A stretch of 33,957 nucleotides of DNA, taken from contig SXSU01000006.1 of the NCBI GenBank assembly GCA_005793345.1, positions 1-33,957 on the forward strand. The letters are read 5' to 3'. The notes under the pieces are model-generated. The model made no database searches and was not told where the DNA came from. It worked only from the letters and a program-made list of their open reading frames with translations. This DNA comes from Bdellovibrionales bacterium. Lineage in GTDB: Bacteria > Bdellovibrionota > Bdellovibrionia > Bdellovibrionales > Bdellovibrionaceae. Shown here in pieces: positions 1 through 9,101 of the stretch (positions are counted from its first letter, which is position 1; each line of letters opens with the position of its first letter). Both the position numbers and the translations under genes were made by a program.

Positions 1-1
1 G

Positions 2-1882
2 ATAGGTGAATTTGATTTAGCAAATAATAGAACATTTGTTATTGCTGAAATAGGAAATAATCATAATGGGAGTATAGAAAGGGCAATTGAAATGGTCGAT
101 TTAGCAATTGAAATGAAAGTTGATTGTGTGAAATTTCAAATGCGACATCTTGATCAATTATATAGAAAACGAAGTCTGAAAAAATCTGGAGAAGATTTAG
201 GAACTGAATATATTATTGATTTATTAAACCGGTTTGAATTAACAAAAGACGAACATCAAAGAATAGCAAAATATTGTGAATCTAAAGGAATTTTATATAT
301 GTGCACACCTTGGGATAACAATAGTATCGAAGTTCTTGAAACTTTTGGGGTAAAAGCTTACAAAGTTGCATCGGCAGATTTAACAAATTTACCATTGATT
401 GACAAATTAATTGATACTAATAAACCATTAATTTTATCAACAGGAATGAATACAGTAGAAGAGGTTCAAATAACTGTAAACTTCCTAAATAAAAGAAAAG
501 CAAATTTTGTTTTACTTCATTGTAATAGTACTTACCCAGCTCCATTCCAAGACATTAATTTAAAATGGATTGAACAACTGAGGAAAATCCACAACTTAGT
601 TGGTTATTCTGGTCATGAAAGAGGAATTGCAGTTTCATTGGCTGCAGTTTCAATAGGTGCATGTGTAATTGAACGACATTTTACTTTAGATAGAACTATG
701 GAAGGCCCTGACCATGCCGCAAGTTTAGAATTTGCAGAATTCAAAGCATTGATTTCAGGTATTCGAGAGATTGAAGAGGCTATGGGTAACAGTAATAAAA
801 GAGAGTTAAGTCAAGGAGAAATGATAAATAGGGAAAACCTTGGCAAAAGTTTGGTTTCAAGTAAACTATTAAAAAGTGGTACAATTATATCGTCAAGTGA
901 TATAAAAGTACTAAGCCCAGGTCAAGGTTTATCGCCTCATAATTATGAAAAATTGCTTGGTGTTAAATTAGGAAGAGATATGGAGGAAGAGGACTTTTTT
1001 TTCGAAAGTGATTTAGAAGGTTATATTAATAAGCCCAAAGCATATAATTTTCTACATCCTTGGGGTATACCAGTTAGATATCATGATTTTGAAAAGTATG
1101 AAAAAATGGTTAAGCCAGATTTTTTTGAATTTCATCTATCATATTCAGATATGGAATTAACTCCCTCAGATTTCTTAAAAAATACATATGCATGCGGTTT
1201 TGTTGTACATGCCCCTGAGTTATTCAAAGACAGCAATTTAATGGATTTAACTTCATTTGATGAAAAATATAGAAAATTTTCGATAGAAGAAACTCAAAAA
1301 GTAATAAATATAACGAGAGAACTAAACAAGTTTTTTCCAAATGAAAAAAAACCAATGATTGTTGCAAATATCGGTGGCTTTAGCATGGACGGTCCGATAC
1401 TTAAGGAGAAGAGGGCTGAATTATATGATCAATTTATTAAGAGTTTAGGAGAGTTAGACATGGAGGGTGTTGAAATTATACCACAAACAATGGCACCGTT
1501 TCCATGGCATTTTGGTGGACAGAGATATCAAAATTTATTTCTTGAAATTGACGAAATTGAATACTACTGTAATAAATTTAATTTAAGAATGTGCTTTGAT
1601 GTTTCTCATAGTATGTTAGCATGCAATTATTTAAACTTTGATTTTTATGATTTTGCCAAACGTGTTGCAAAATTTACAGGACATTTGCATCTAGGCGATG
1701 CAAAAGGGTTAAATGGAGAGGGTTTACAAATTGGCGAAGGAGAAATTGATTTTAATAAACTTGGTGAAATTTTAAATATTGAATGTCCAAATGCATATTT
1801 TATTCCCGAAATTTGGCAAGGACATAAAAATGAAGGTTCTGGATTTTGGGAAGCATTAGAAAAACTTAATGGTAAATTGTAA
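2..1882 (+). CDS. NeuB-like sugar acid synthase fused to TIM-barrel isomerase (5' partial)
   Basis: The reading frame is open from base 2 with no start, so the gene is cut by the left edge; coding continues upstream of the ATG at 92, because the translated bases before it match the NeuB N-terminus (AEIGNNHNG). Visible residues 1 to about 265 form a NeuB TIM barrel, which condenses PEP with an amino-sugar aldose to give a nonulosonic acid. GYSGH (201-205) and ERHF (224-227) carry the expected metal-site histidines. Residues about 280-335 look like the SAF (antifreeze-like) domain. From about 345 to the end is a second TIM barrel of the sugar phosphate isomerase/AP endonuclease 2 type, with FDVSH (D533, H536) and an HLHLGD metal motif. 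That extension is not part of ordinary NeuB, which ends after the SAF domain at roughly 350 residues. The exact sugar cannot be told from sequence. Confidence 0.9.
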   Translation: MGEFDLANNRTFVIAEIGNNHNGSIERAIEMVDLAIEMKVDCVKFQMRHLDQLYRKRSLKKSGEDLGTEYIIDLLNRFELTKDEHQRIAKYCESKGILYMCTPWDNNSIEVLETFGVKAYKVASADLTNLPLIDKLIDTNKPLILSTGMNTVEEVQITVNFLNKRKANFVLLHCNSTYPAPFQDINLKWIEQLRKIHNLVGYSGHERGIAVSLAAVSIGACVIERHFTLDRTMEGPDHAASLEFAEFKALISGIREIEEAMGNSNKRELSQGEMINRENLGKSLVSSKLLKSGTIISSSDIKVLSPGQGLSPHNYEKLLGVKLGRDMEEEDFFFESDLEGYINKPKAYNFLHPWGIPVRYHDFEKYEKMVKPDFFEFHLSYSDMELTPSDFLKNTYACGFVVHAPELFKDSNLMDLTSFDEKYRKFSIEETQKVINITRELNKFFPNEKKPMIVANIGGFSMDGPILKEKRAELYDQFIKSLGELDMEGVEIIPQTMAPFPWHFGGQRYQNLFLEIDEIEYYCNKFNLRMCFDVSHSMLACNYLNFDFYDFAKRVAKFTGHLHLGDAKGLNGEGLQIGEGEIDFNKLGEILNIECPNAYFIPEIWQGHKNEGSGFWEALEKLNGKL

Positions 1883-1916
1883 TTTTTTTTTTGAACATAA
1901 TTAGTAACATTGAAAT

Positions 1917-2657
1917 ATGAAACACATAATTGATGGTCTTATTACAGTAAGGACATCTTCGACGCGCCTCCCTGGAAAATGTTTACTACCATTTGGAGAA
2001 GGCAATGTGATTAATCATTTAATTGCCAGAGCAAAGTCATTCAGCATTGATCCTATTATTTGTACAAGTACAGACAAAAGCGATGATATTTTAGAAGAAA
2101 TGGCTAAAAGTTTAGGCATTAGATTTTTTCGTGGTTCTTTAAATAACAAGTTAAAGAGGTGGTCAGATTGTGCGAATCATTTTGGTTTGGAAAATTTTCA
2201 TACGGTAGATGCTGACGATCCATTTTTTGATGGTGAGGAAATGCATAGGAGTATGCAGGTACTTATAGATGGTGGCTTTGATATCGTTTGTCCAACACCT
2301 TCTTCCTCTTCCGGAGGTGCAAGTGTGGGATATTCTCTTACTACTGCTATCGTTAACCGAGCAGTTGAAGGTTTAGCAGAAGAAGACGATACAGAAATGA
2401 TGTGGTATTATCTTGAAAGAATTGCTGATCGTAAAACAACAACATTAACTGAAAAAACGGCAGACCCTCTTCTAATTCGATTAACCCTTGATTATAAGGA
2501 AGACTATTGGCTTTTAAGAACCATTCAAAGATTGGTTGGAAGTACATCACCAAGATCTGAAATTGACGAACTTTTTTACAGGAACCCGGATCTATATAAG
2601 ATAAACTGGTTTCATAACGAAGAATGGAAAGCAGCGCAGGAAGCAAAGAAAATTTAA
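1917..2657 (+). CDS. SpsF-like cytidylyltransferase domain protein
   Basis: A 246-residue nucleotidyltransferase of the CTP_transf_3/SpsF type. The N-terminal nucleotide-binding signature is visible as TVRTSSTRLPGK (about residues 10-21), followed by a variable middle with the metal-binding DADDPF segment. Relatives (SpsF, NeuA) use CTP to activate sugar acids as CMP-sugars, so activating the product of the upstream NeuB-like synthase is a reasonable inference. However, a second, clearer NeuA homologue lies at 15244, and this one may instead act on another sugar. It begins 34 bases after the synthase gene and belongs to the same transcription unit. Family call good, substrate unknown. Confidence 0.8.
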   Translation: MKHIIDGLITVRTSSTRLPGKCLLPFGEGNVINHLIARAKSFSIDPIICTSTDKSDDILEEMAKSLGIRFFRGSLNNKLKRWSDCANHFGLENFHTVDADDPFFDGEEMHRSMQVLIDGGFDIVCPTPSSSSGGASVGYSLTTAIVNRAVEGLAEEDDTEMMWYYLERIADRKTTTLTEKTADPLLIRLTLDYKEDYWLLRTIQRLVGSTSPRSEIDELFYRNPDLYKINWFHNEEWKAAQEAKKI

Positions 2658-2677
2658 TTGATCAAAAAATAACATAT

Positions 2678-3895
2678 ATGGACCTCAACAAACTTATCGA
2701 AAGTGTAAAGAACCCTCACGGCAAATTCAATGGCAATGAGATTGAATATGTTCTGAGAGCATTAGATTCTGAAAACCCGGAAAATAAAAAGTTCCCATGG
2801 GTTCAAAAATTTGAAGAAGTTTTCGCGGAAAAAGTAGGATCAAAATATGCGATCGCTGTTAATTCAGGCACATCAGGTTTGCATGCTGCTTTGTATGCTG
2901 CCGGAGTTGGTCCAGGCGATGAGGTAATTCAACCCAGTGTTACCGTAGTAATGGATGCATATGTAACAATACACATGGGTGCGACACCTGTTTTTGTAGA
3001 TATTGATCCTGAATCATGGAATATTGATGCGAAAAAAATCGAAGAAAAGATCACTCCAAAAACAAAGGCGATCATAGTAGTATCATTATATGGCTTGCCT
3101 GTTGATATTGATCCTATCTTGGAAATTGCGAAGAAGCACAATATCATAGTAATTGATGATTCGGCTGAAACAACGATGTCACTATATAAAGGTGAAGTTG
3201 CTGCAACAAAAGCACATATTGGTGTTTTTAGTTTTGAAAAATCAAAGCACATGACATCAGGTAGTGAAGGTGGAATGATGATCACTAATGATGAAAAGTT
3301 GGCTACGCTATCGAGAAAATTTGCCGGTATCGGATATAAAGGACTAACTGCTTCAGCTGGTAGAACAAGTTTGGCTGCATCCATTTATCAAGACCCGGAT
3401 TATGAAAGATTTGATACTATTGGTTTGAATTACAGAATGAATGCAATCACTGCTGCAGTTGGGTTGGCTCAATTTGAAAGGATAGATTTCTTAGTAGAAA
3501 GAAGGAAAAAAGTAGGTGAAATGTTTTTAGATGCGATCAAAGGATGTTCTTGGATCAAAAGTCAGGTTGTTCCGGATCATTCAGTTCATACCTACTTCAC
3601 TTTTGGGCTGCTTTATTTAGGCTTACAAGAAAAAGGTATATCATGGAAGGAATTCTATGACAGGTATAAAGCTAAAGGTGGTGATGGATTTTATGCCTGT
3701 TGGGCTAATCCATATTTAGAACCTTCTTTAAAAGGAAAGAAAATGGGTGACCAGGTTTTCGCAAAGGGATTATGTCCAATTGCAGAGGATTACCAAAAAA
3801 AGATCATGGCCTTCAAAAGCAATTATAGAGATCTTGATGAAGCAAGAGAAAAAACAAGAATACTTAAAGAATTAATAGATGAGATTGGCAGATAA
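2678..3895 (+). CDS. DegT/DnrJ/EryC1/StrS-family sugar aminotransferase
   Basis: A PLP-dependent aminotransferase that would add an amino group to a keto-sugar intermediate. Visible marks are VNSGTSGLHAAL (phosphate binding), IDDSAE (the Asp that contacts the pyridine nitrogen), and SFEKSKHMTSGSEGG, in which K190 lies where the family has its Schiff-base lysine. Length (405 residues from this start) fits the family. An in-frame ATG at 2624 would overlap the preceding gene by 34 bases and add 18 non-conserved residues, so the ATG at 2678 is preferred. In context it probably supplies an amino group of the nonulosonate-type sugar made by this block. Confidence 0.88.
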   Translation: MDLNKLIESVKNPHGKFNGNEIEYVLRALDSENPENKKFPWVQKFEEVFAEKVGSKYAIAVNSGTSGLHAALYAAGVGPGDEVIQPSVTVVMDAYVTIHMGATPVFVDIDPESWNIDAKKIEEKITPKTKAIIVVSLYGLPVDIDPILEIAKKHNIIVIDDSAETTMSLYKGEVAATKAHIGVFSFEKSKHMTSGSEGGMMITNDEKLATLSRKFAGIGYKGLTASAGRTSLAASIYQDPDYERFDTIGLNYRMNAITAAVGLAQFERIDFLVERRKKVGEMFLDAIKGCSWIKSQVVPDHSVHTYFTFGLLYLGLQEKGISWKEFYDRYKAKGGDGFYACWANPYLEPSLKGKKMGDQVFAKGLCPIAEDYQKKIMAFKSNYRDLDEAREKTRILKELIDEIGR

Positions 3896-4739
3896 AGTTT
3901 CAAAAGAAATTATTAATCGTACCCTTCGTTTTGGTATGGTTCAAGGGCGTTTGATCAAATCACCAGAGAATAAGTTGCAATGGTTCCCACAACCATATTG
4001 GGAAGATGAATTCTTTGTGGCAGGTGCTTTGGGATTTGATTATATAGAATTACTTGCTGAAAGAGAGCATAATCCTGAAAATCCAATTTGGACAAATGAT
4101 GGTGTAGATCGAATCAAGACAGTTGTAGAATTAGCAGGTCTTTCCTTACCTGTATTTTGTAACGACTATATCATCGATCACCCGTTGAATAGTGACAAGG
4201 AATGTTTAGAACAGAATTTAAAGCTTGTTGAGCGGGGAGCATATATTGGCTGTGAGAAATATCTATTACCACTTTTTGAAAGATCGGAACTTACGTTAGT
4301 AAACTTGAAGTCATATATAGAGCCTATCCAAATAATTGCTGATGCATGTACGAGTGCCGGGGTAGAACTTTGTTTAGAAACAATTTTAAAAGGGGATGAG
4401 CTTATCAATGCTCTTGATTTGATTAACAGACCTGAAATTAGTGTTGTGTTTGATACTGGCAATCGAGTGGCGTTTGGTCATGATCTTGGTGCTGACATAA
4501 GATTACTTGGAAGCCGGATCAGCCATATGCATATTAAAGATAAGAATGCAACAAATCAAAATGTAGTCTTAGGAACAGGTAAAGTGAATTTTCAAGAAGT
4601 GTTTGAAGCATTAGCTGACATCTCATATTCCGGGCTGTATACTTTTGAAACCAATCGTGGTAAAAACCCTGCACGTACTGCAGCGTATAATAAACAATTG
4701 ATAACTTATTTTCATTCTGAAAGCTTTTTAACCAAGTGA
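3879..4739 (+). CDS. Sugar phosphate isomerase/epimerase, TIM barrel (AP endonuclease 2 family)
   Basis: A 286-residue single-domain xylose-isomerase-like TIM barrel. The expected metal ligands are all visible: ELLAE near residue 58, CLETIL in the middle, VVFDTGN, ISHMHIKD and FETNRG near the C-terminus. Members of this superfamily isomerise or epimerise sugars, or dehydrate inositol intermediates. It overlaps the end of the aminotransferase gene by 17 bases and the next gene by 4 (GTGA), so it is likely translationally coupled. It resembles in fold the extra C-terminal domain of the NeuB-like protein at the left edge, so the locus carries two such modules. The substrate cannot be assigned. 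Confidence 0.8.
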   Translation: MRLADKVSKEIINRTLRFGMVQGRLIKSPENKLQWFPQPYWEDEFFVAGALGFDYIELLAEREHNPENPIWTNDGVDRIKTVVELAGLSLPVFCNDYIIDHPLNSDKECLEQNLKLVERGAYIGCEKYLLPLFERSELTLVNLKSYIEPIQIIADACTSAGVELCLETILKGDELINALDLINRPEISVVFDTGNRVAFGHDLGADIRLLGSRISHMHIKDKNATNQNVVLGTGKVNFQEVFEALADISYSGLYTFETNRGKNPARTAAYNKQLITYFHSESFLTK

Positions 4740-5782
4740 ATATAACTAAGGTCCTATTTATTGGTTTGGGAGGAGCTGGTCAAAGGCATTTGCGGATCCT
4801 TAAACAACTTTTGCCTCCAACAGTTAAATTTTCTGCATTTAGAAGAACCGCAAAAACACCTTTGCTGCGTTCTGATTTTTCAGTTGATGAGAATAGTAGT
4901 ATTACTGATACTTATGGACTGAAAGTATTTAATGACATAGAATCTGCATTCGAAGATAAACCATCATTGACCGTAATTTCAACTCCTACATCCTGTCATA
5001 AAGAGCCCTTATTATTAGCATTGAAAGTGGGAAGTGCGGTAATCGTAGAGAAACCATGGGCAGAAGATCTGACCGATTTCGAATTTTTTAGAAGCGGCAT
5101 GCTTGAAAAACAATTACCCTTTCTTATTTCTTTCCAACGTAGATATCATCCATTGATCTCCAAAACGAATGAACTGCTTAAATCAGGAAAGATAGGTAAG
5201 CCTATGGTTGCTTCTTTTACCGTTTTTTCAGATGTAACTACTTGGCATGGTTATGAAGATTGGAGAACGCTTTATGCAGTGAGAAAAGATTTAGGTGGTG
5301 GTGTATTGCTTACTGAGATCCATGAAATTGATCTGGCATACTGGTTTTTTGGACTGCCAATGGCTGTGTATTGTACTGGTGGAAACAGAGGAGCAGAGAG
5401 AATAGAAGTAGAAGACACAGTTCAGATGACTTTGATGTATGATAATTTTTCTGTTCAGATAACCCTTTGTTTTGTTCAAAGAAAAAGAATGCGCAATTTT
5501 CATATTGCGGGAACAGAGGGCTCACTTTTATGGAACGAAGAAAGCAACAATTTATCATATTATCCGCATGACGGTACAGTTGAAGAATTTGATGCACCCG
5601 GATTTATGAATGATTCAATGTTTATATCTCAAGCAAAACATTTTTTATCAAACTGGGAAATGAAAGATACAAAAGCATCTTTATCCGCTGCAGGAGCTTC
5701 ACTTTCAATTGTAGAAGCTGCACATAATTCAATTCAGAGTGGTCAAGTAGAAAATATTAATCAAACTATTCTTTCGCACTAA
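4736..5782 (+). CDS. Gfo/Idh/MocA-family NAD(P)-dependent oxidoreductase
   Basis: A 348-residue oxidoreductase. The Rossmann fold opens at the N-terminus with the glycine-rich FIGLGGAGQRH segment, and the family's EKP motif is at residues 105-107 with the catalytic lysine at 106. A C-terminal alpha/beta domain carries GGGVLLTEIHEIDL, where the conserved Asp and His of the substrate site are expected. Such enzymes oxidise or reduce a sugar hydroxyl/keto group, often to prepare a sugar for transamination. The GTG start overlaps the previous stop by 4 bases (GTGA). In this cluster it likely works with the neighbouring aminotransferase, though which carbon it acts on is unknown. Confidence 0.85.
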   Translation: MNITKVLFIGLGGAGQRHLRILKQLLPPTVKFSAFRRTAKTPLLRSDFSVDENSSITDTYGLKVFNDIESAFEDKPSLTVISTPTSCHKEPLLLALKVGSAVIVEKPWAEDLTDFEFFRSGMLEKQLPFLISFQRRYHPLISKTNELLKSGKIGKPMVASFTVFSDVTTWHGYEDWRTLYAVRKDLGGGVLLTEIHEIDLAYWFFGLPMAVYCTGGNRGAERIEVEDTVQMTLMYDNFSVQITLCFVQRKRMRNFHIAGTEGSLLWNEESNNLSYYPHDGTVEEFDAPGFMNDSMFISQAKHFLSNWEMKDTKASLSAAGASLSIVEAAHNSIQSGQVENINQTILSH

Positions 5783-5798
5783 ATCAATTTCAAAAAAG

Positions 5799-6635
5799 AT
5801 GAAAACTATTATAGAAAAGTTTAACCTTGAGGGTAAAACCGCATTGATCACTGGTGGTGCAGGATTGTTAGGTGTGGAACATGCAAAGGCATTATTGGAA
5901 ATTAACTCCAATGTTGTATTAACTGATGTAAATGATTATGCATTGCAATCTGCAAAAAAAACGTTGTCTTTGTTGGCAGATTCTTCAAAGATTATAACAA
6001 AGGTAATGGATGTTACAAATGTTGACTCTATACGTGCAGTTTTATCTTCTTTAGAAAATATAGGCTTGCGAGTTGATATATTAGTAAATAATGCAGCTAT
6101 TGATCCGAAGGTTAATGATACAGGATTATTTGAAACATCAAGGCTAGAAAATTTTTCAATAAATCAATGGGACCTACAAATTGCAGTTGGTTTAACAGGT
6201 GCATTTCTTTGCAGTCAAGTTTTTGGAGCAGTAATGGCTCAAGATGGTAAAGGTGGAGTCATATTAAATATCGCATCTGACCTTTCGGTTATCTCTCCTG
6301 ATCAACGATTATATACTCAAATAGGCTTGCCTGAAAGTCAGCAACCAGTTAAGCCAGTAACTTATTCTGTTATAAAAGCAGGTCTTGTTGGATTGACAAA
6401 GTATCTTTCAACTTACTGGTCAGATAAAGGAGTGCGCTCAAATGCTTTATCCCCTGGGGGAATATTTAATGGCCAAAATAGTGAATTCGTCCAAAAGATT
6501 ACTAGTCTTATACCAATGGGTCGAATGGCTGAGAAAAACGAATATCATGGTGTGATTCAATTCCTTTGTTCAGACGCATCTGCTTATTTAAATGGACAAA
6601 ATATAGTAATGGATGGTGGTCGTAGTGTTTGGTAA
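5799..6635 (+). CDS. SDR-family oxidoreductase
   Basis: A 278-residue classical short-chain dehydrogenase/reductase. It shows the TGGAGLLG cofactor motif near residue 20, the VNNAA motif and the catalytic YSVIK (Y189, K193), and ends with the usual DGGRSVW-type C-terminus. It follows the Gfo/Idh gene by 16 bases. SDR enzymes of this sort occur in flagellin- and LPS-nonulosonate clusters (PtmA-type), so a role in making or modifying the amino sugar acid is plausible. Alternatively it could reduce an acyl intermediate for the acyl carrier cassette that follows. The sequence does not decide between these. Confidence 0.85.
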   Translation: MKTIIEKFNLEGKTALITGGAGLLGVEHAKALLEINSNVVLTDVNDYALQSAKKTLSLLADSSKIITKVMDVTNVDSIRAVLSSLENIGLRVDILVNNAAIDPKVNDTGLFETSRLENFSINQWDLQIAVGLTGAFLCSQVFGAVMAQDGKGGVILNIASDLSVISPDQRLYTQIGLPESQQPVKPVTYSVIKAGLVGLTKYLSTYWSDKGVRSNALSPGGIFNGQNSEFVQKITSLIPMGRMAEKNEYHGVIQFLCSDASAYLNGQNIVMDGGRSVW

Positions 6636-6650
6636 AAAAAATATAATATT

Positions 6651-7523
6651 ATGAATGAAGAGTTTTTTTTTGATTTATTAGAGAATGTTGTTCCTGGATA
6701 TGATATCAATGGGAAAGAAATTTTCAAAATCAGTAATGATATTTATTTTGAAAAATTATCTATATCTGGACTTGAAGAAATGCACAGGTATTCAACTGAC
6801 TCAAGATTATATGACTATTTTGAGTTTGACGCGTTCACCTCAATGGATCAAACTCGAAGTTACTTAGAAAAATTGTTGAATAGAATGTCCTCAAAGGAAA
6901 ATAAAAGTGCAATTTATTGGTTTGTAAGAAGAAAACATGACAGTTATCTATTAGGTACTGCTGGGTTAGTAAATATTAATTTTTCTAGAAAATCAGTAGA
7001 ATGGGGATATGGAGTAGATCCTGAGTTATGGGGGAATGGTTATATATTACAAATTCAAGAATCTTTAAAACATTATGTATTTGAAACATTATGCTTAAAT
7101 AGATTAGAAGGAATTACAATGATTAATAATGAAAGAACAAAATCTTCTTTAATTGCTTCTGGAATGAAAAATGAAGGAATTCTAAGACAATTTTACTGCA
7201 AAAATGGAATATTTATAGATGGTTGGAAATATTCAATGCTAAAGGAGGAGTATCAATTAAATGCGAAGTCTAAGATTTCATTTAATTCAAATAGCTGCTC
7301 AAAAGAAGAAATTATTAATATTTTAAGGGAAGTTCTTTGTGAGGATGTAGACGAAAATACAACCATGTATTCCTCTGCATCATGGGATTCTATTAGTCAT
7401 ATGAATATTATGATAAAAATCTATGAGGAGTATAAAATAAAACTATCACCAATTCAAATTTCAAATGCCACATCCGTAGAGTCTCTCTATATTTTATTAA
7501 ATAACTTACCCAAAGATGCTTAG
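6651..7523 (+). CDS. GNAT acyltransferase fused to an acyl carrier protein domain
   Basis: A 290-residue two-domain protein. Residues about 20-200 are a RimJ/RimL-type GNAT fold: GTAGLVNI strand, WGYGV, the WGNGY acyl-CoA-binding loop, then NRLEGITMINNERTKS and a GMKNEGILR motif. Residues about 215-290 form a four-helix acyl carrier protein, with the phosphopantetheine site in SWDSISHM; Ser247 is the expected attachment residue. The stop overlaps the start of the adenylating enzyme by 8 bases, so the two are made together. The simplest reading is that the partner loads an acid onto Ser247 and the GNAT domain moves it to an amino group of a sugar. The acyl group and acceptor are inferred, not seen. 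Confidence 0.82.
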   Translation: MNEEFFFDLLENVVPGYDINGKEIFKISNDIYFEKLSISGLEEMHRYSTDSRLYDYFEFDAFTSMDQTRSYLEKLLNRMSSKENKSAIYWFVRRKHDSYLLGTAGLVNINFSRKSVEWGYGVDPELWGNGYILQIQESLKHYVFETLCLNRLEGITMINNERTKSSLIASGMKNEGILRQFYCKNGIFIDGWKYSMLKEEYQLNAKSKISFNSNSCSKEEIINILREVLCEDVDENTTMYSSASWDSISHMNIMIKIYEEYKIKLSPIQISNATSVESLYILLNNLPKDA

Positions 7524-9093
7524 TAGTCAAAAATCATTAGCAAACTTTATTTATAAAGCTGTAGAAGAATTCACTTCTTTAATTGCGATAAAGATTGGTG
7601 ACAGGCTTATCTCATATAAAGAGCTAAATGAAAATGCCCTACATGTAGCAAATATGCTTTTTGAAAATGGGGCTAACGATGAAACTATAGGTATTGTTGG
7701 TCAAAGGAAAGCGTCCTCTTATTTTGGAATCTTAGGGATTTTATATTCGGGGTGTAATTATACACCATTAAATCCAAATTATAGCAAAGCAAGACTTTTA
7801 AGCATAATGAAATCTTCAAATGTTAAATTCATTGTCGGAGATAAACAGGATTTAATAAATTTTTTTCAAATAATTGGGGATGATTATAGGCTGCATGGTG
7901 TTATCCTGCCAGAAGGTGTTCCCCCTGATGGAAAACCTTGGATCTCCAAGTCAAATCACTTTAAAATAAATAAACCATTAATCAAATTAAGTCATGACAT
8001 TGCATATATATTATTTACGTCAGGCTCTACAGGTTTTCCAAAGGGAGTTCAAGTTATGAACTCAAATGTAGTCTCTTTTATTAAAGGCATGAATAGTATT
8101 TATAAATTAGATCCCGGATTTAATGCTTCTCAGATTTTTGATTTAAGTTTTGATCCGTCTGTTTCAGACATGTTTTTTACCTGGTGTAATGGAGGTGTAT
8201 TGTGTGTACTTCCTGAAGAAGAGAAAATGTCACCAAATGAATATATAGTTAGAGAAGATATTCATTTTTGGAATTCCGTACCATCGCTAGCATCATTTAT
8301 GTTGAAAATGGGATCTTTAAAACCAGGTTCTTTTCCTAGTATAAGGAATAGTATGTTTTGTGGCGAACAATTTCCAAAAAATACTGCAGATGCATGGAGA
8401 ATTTCAGCACCCAATAGTACAATTGAAAATCTATATGGACCAACTGAAGCAACAATCTACATAACAAGATACAAATATGAAGTAACGGATCAAATAAAGA
8501 AATTTAGAAACAACATTATTCCAATCGGGAATCCGCTTTCTAATCAAAAAGTAGAAATAGTCAATGAAAATAATATACCTGTAAAAAAAGGAGATATTGG
8601 AGAAATATGCTTTAAAGGGAGTCAAGTTACAAAAGGTTATTTAAATGATGACGCGAAAACTAATGAAGTTTTTGTAGAATTTAATTGGGATAAGGAAGAC
8701 AAGGCAAATAAGTGGTATAAAACCGGAGATTTAGGATTTGTAAATTCCTATGGTTCTATAGAGTGTATTGGCAGGAAAGATTCACAAATAAAAATAGCTG
8801 GAAGAAGAATTGAAATAGGAGAAATAGAATCAATCTTTCAAAAATTTGAACCACTTTCTGATATTATAATAGTACCAATAAGAGATCAATCTGAAATTGT
8901 AGTTGGTTGCGTTGGGTTTTCAACTGTACAAATTACAAAAGAAATTGAGTTCAATATTCGAAAAAAAAGTGAGATTTTTTTAGAAAAGGTTTTTTTTCCT
9001 AAAAAAATAATTTTCATAGAAAACTTCCCATTATCACATAGTGGTAAAATAAATCGAAAGGAGTTGGAACAAATCGCCAAAAATTATATTTAG
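7516..9093 (+). CDS. NRPS-type adenylation enzyme (AMP-binding, DltA-like)
   Basis: A 525-residue stand-alone adenylation domain. Core motifs appear in order: TSGSTGFPKG (residues 168-177, ATP phosphate loop), FDPSV with Asp213 in the position that binds the alpha-amino group in amino-acid-activating enzymes, YGPTEATIY, YKTGDLG, GRKDSQIKIAGRRIEIGE, and a C-terminal GKINRKEL with catalytic Lys511. It would form an acyl-AMP and load it onto the carrier domain encoded just upstream, with which it overlaps by 8 bases. Asp213 suggests an amino acid substrate rather than a plain fatty or aryl acid, but the specificity pocket cannot be read reliably by eye. Confidence 0.87.
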   Translation: MLSSQKSLANFIYKAVEEFTSLIAIKIGDRLISYKELNENALHVANMLFENGANDETIGIVGQRKASSYFGILGILYSGCNYTPLNPNYSKARLLSIMKSSNVKFIVGDKQDLINFFQIIGDDYRLHGVILPEGVPPDGKPWISKSNHFKINKPLIKLSHDIAYILFTSGSTGFPKGVQVMNSNVVSFIKGMNSIYKLDPGFNASQIFDLSFDPSVSDMFFTWCNGGVLCVLPEEEKMSPNEYIVREDIHFWNSVPSLASFMLKMGSLKPGSFPSIRNSMFCGEQFPKNTADAWRISAPNSTIENLYGPTEATIYITRYKYEVTDQIKKFRNNIIPIGNPLSNQKVEIVNENNIPVKKGDIGEICFKGSQVTKGYLNDDAKTNEVFVEFNWDKEDKANKWYKTGDLGFVNSYGSIECIGRKDSQIKIAGRRIEIGEIESIFQKFEPLSDIIIVPIRDQSEIVVGCVGFSTVQITKEIEFNIRKKSEIFLEKVFFPKKIIFIENFPLSHSGKINRKELEQIAKNYI

Positions 9094-9101
9094 ATAAAAT
9101 C

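Noticed and set aside
2624..2677. An earlier ATG for the DegT aminotransferase
   Set aside because: It would overlap the previous gene by 34 bases and add residues not typical of the family; ATG 2678 gives a standard N-terminus.
2929..3384. A 151-residue minus-strand open frame
   Set aside because: It lies wholly inside the DegT aminotransferase, whose motifs and PLP lysine are clear, and the minus-strand product has no recognisable domain.
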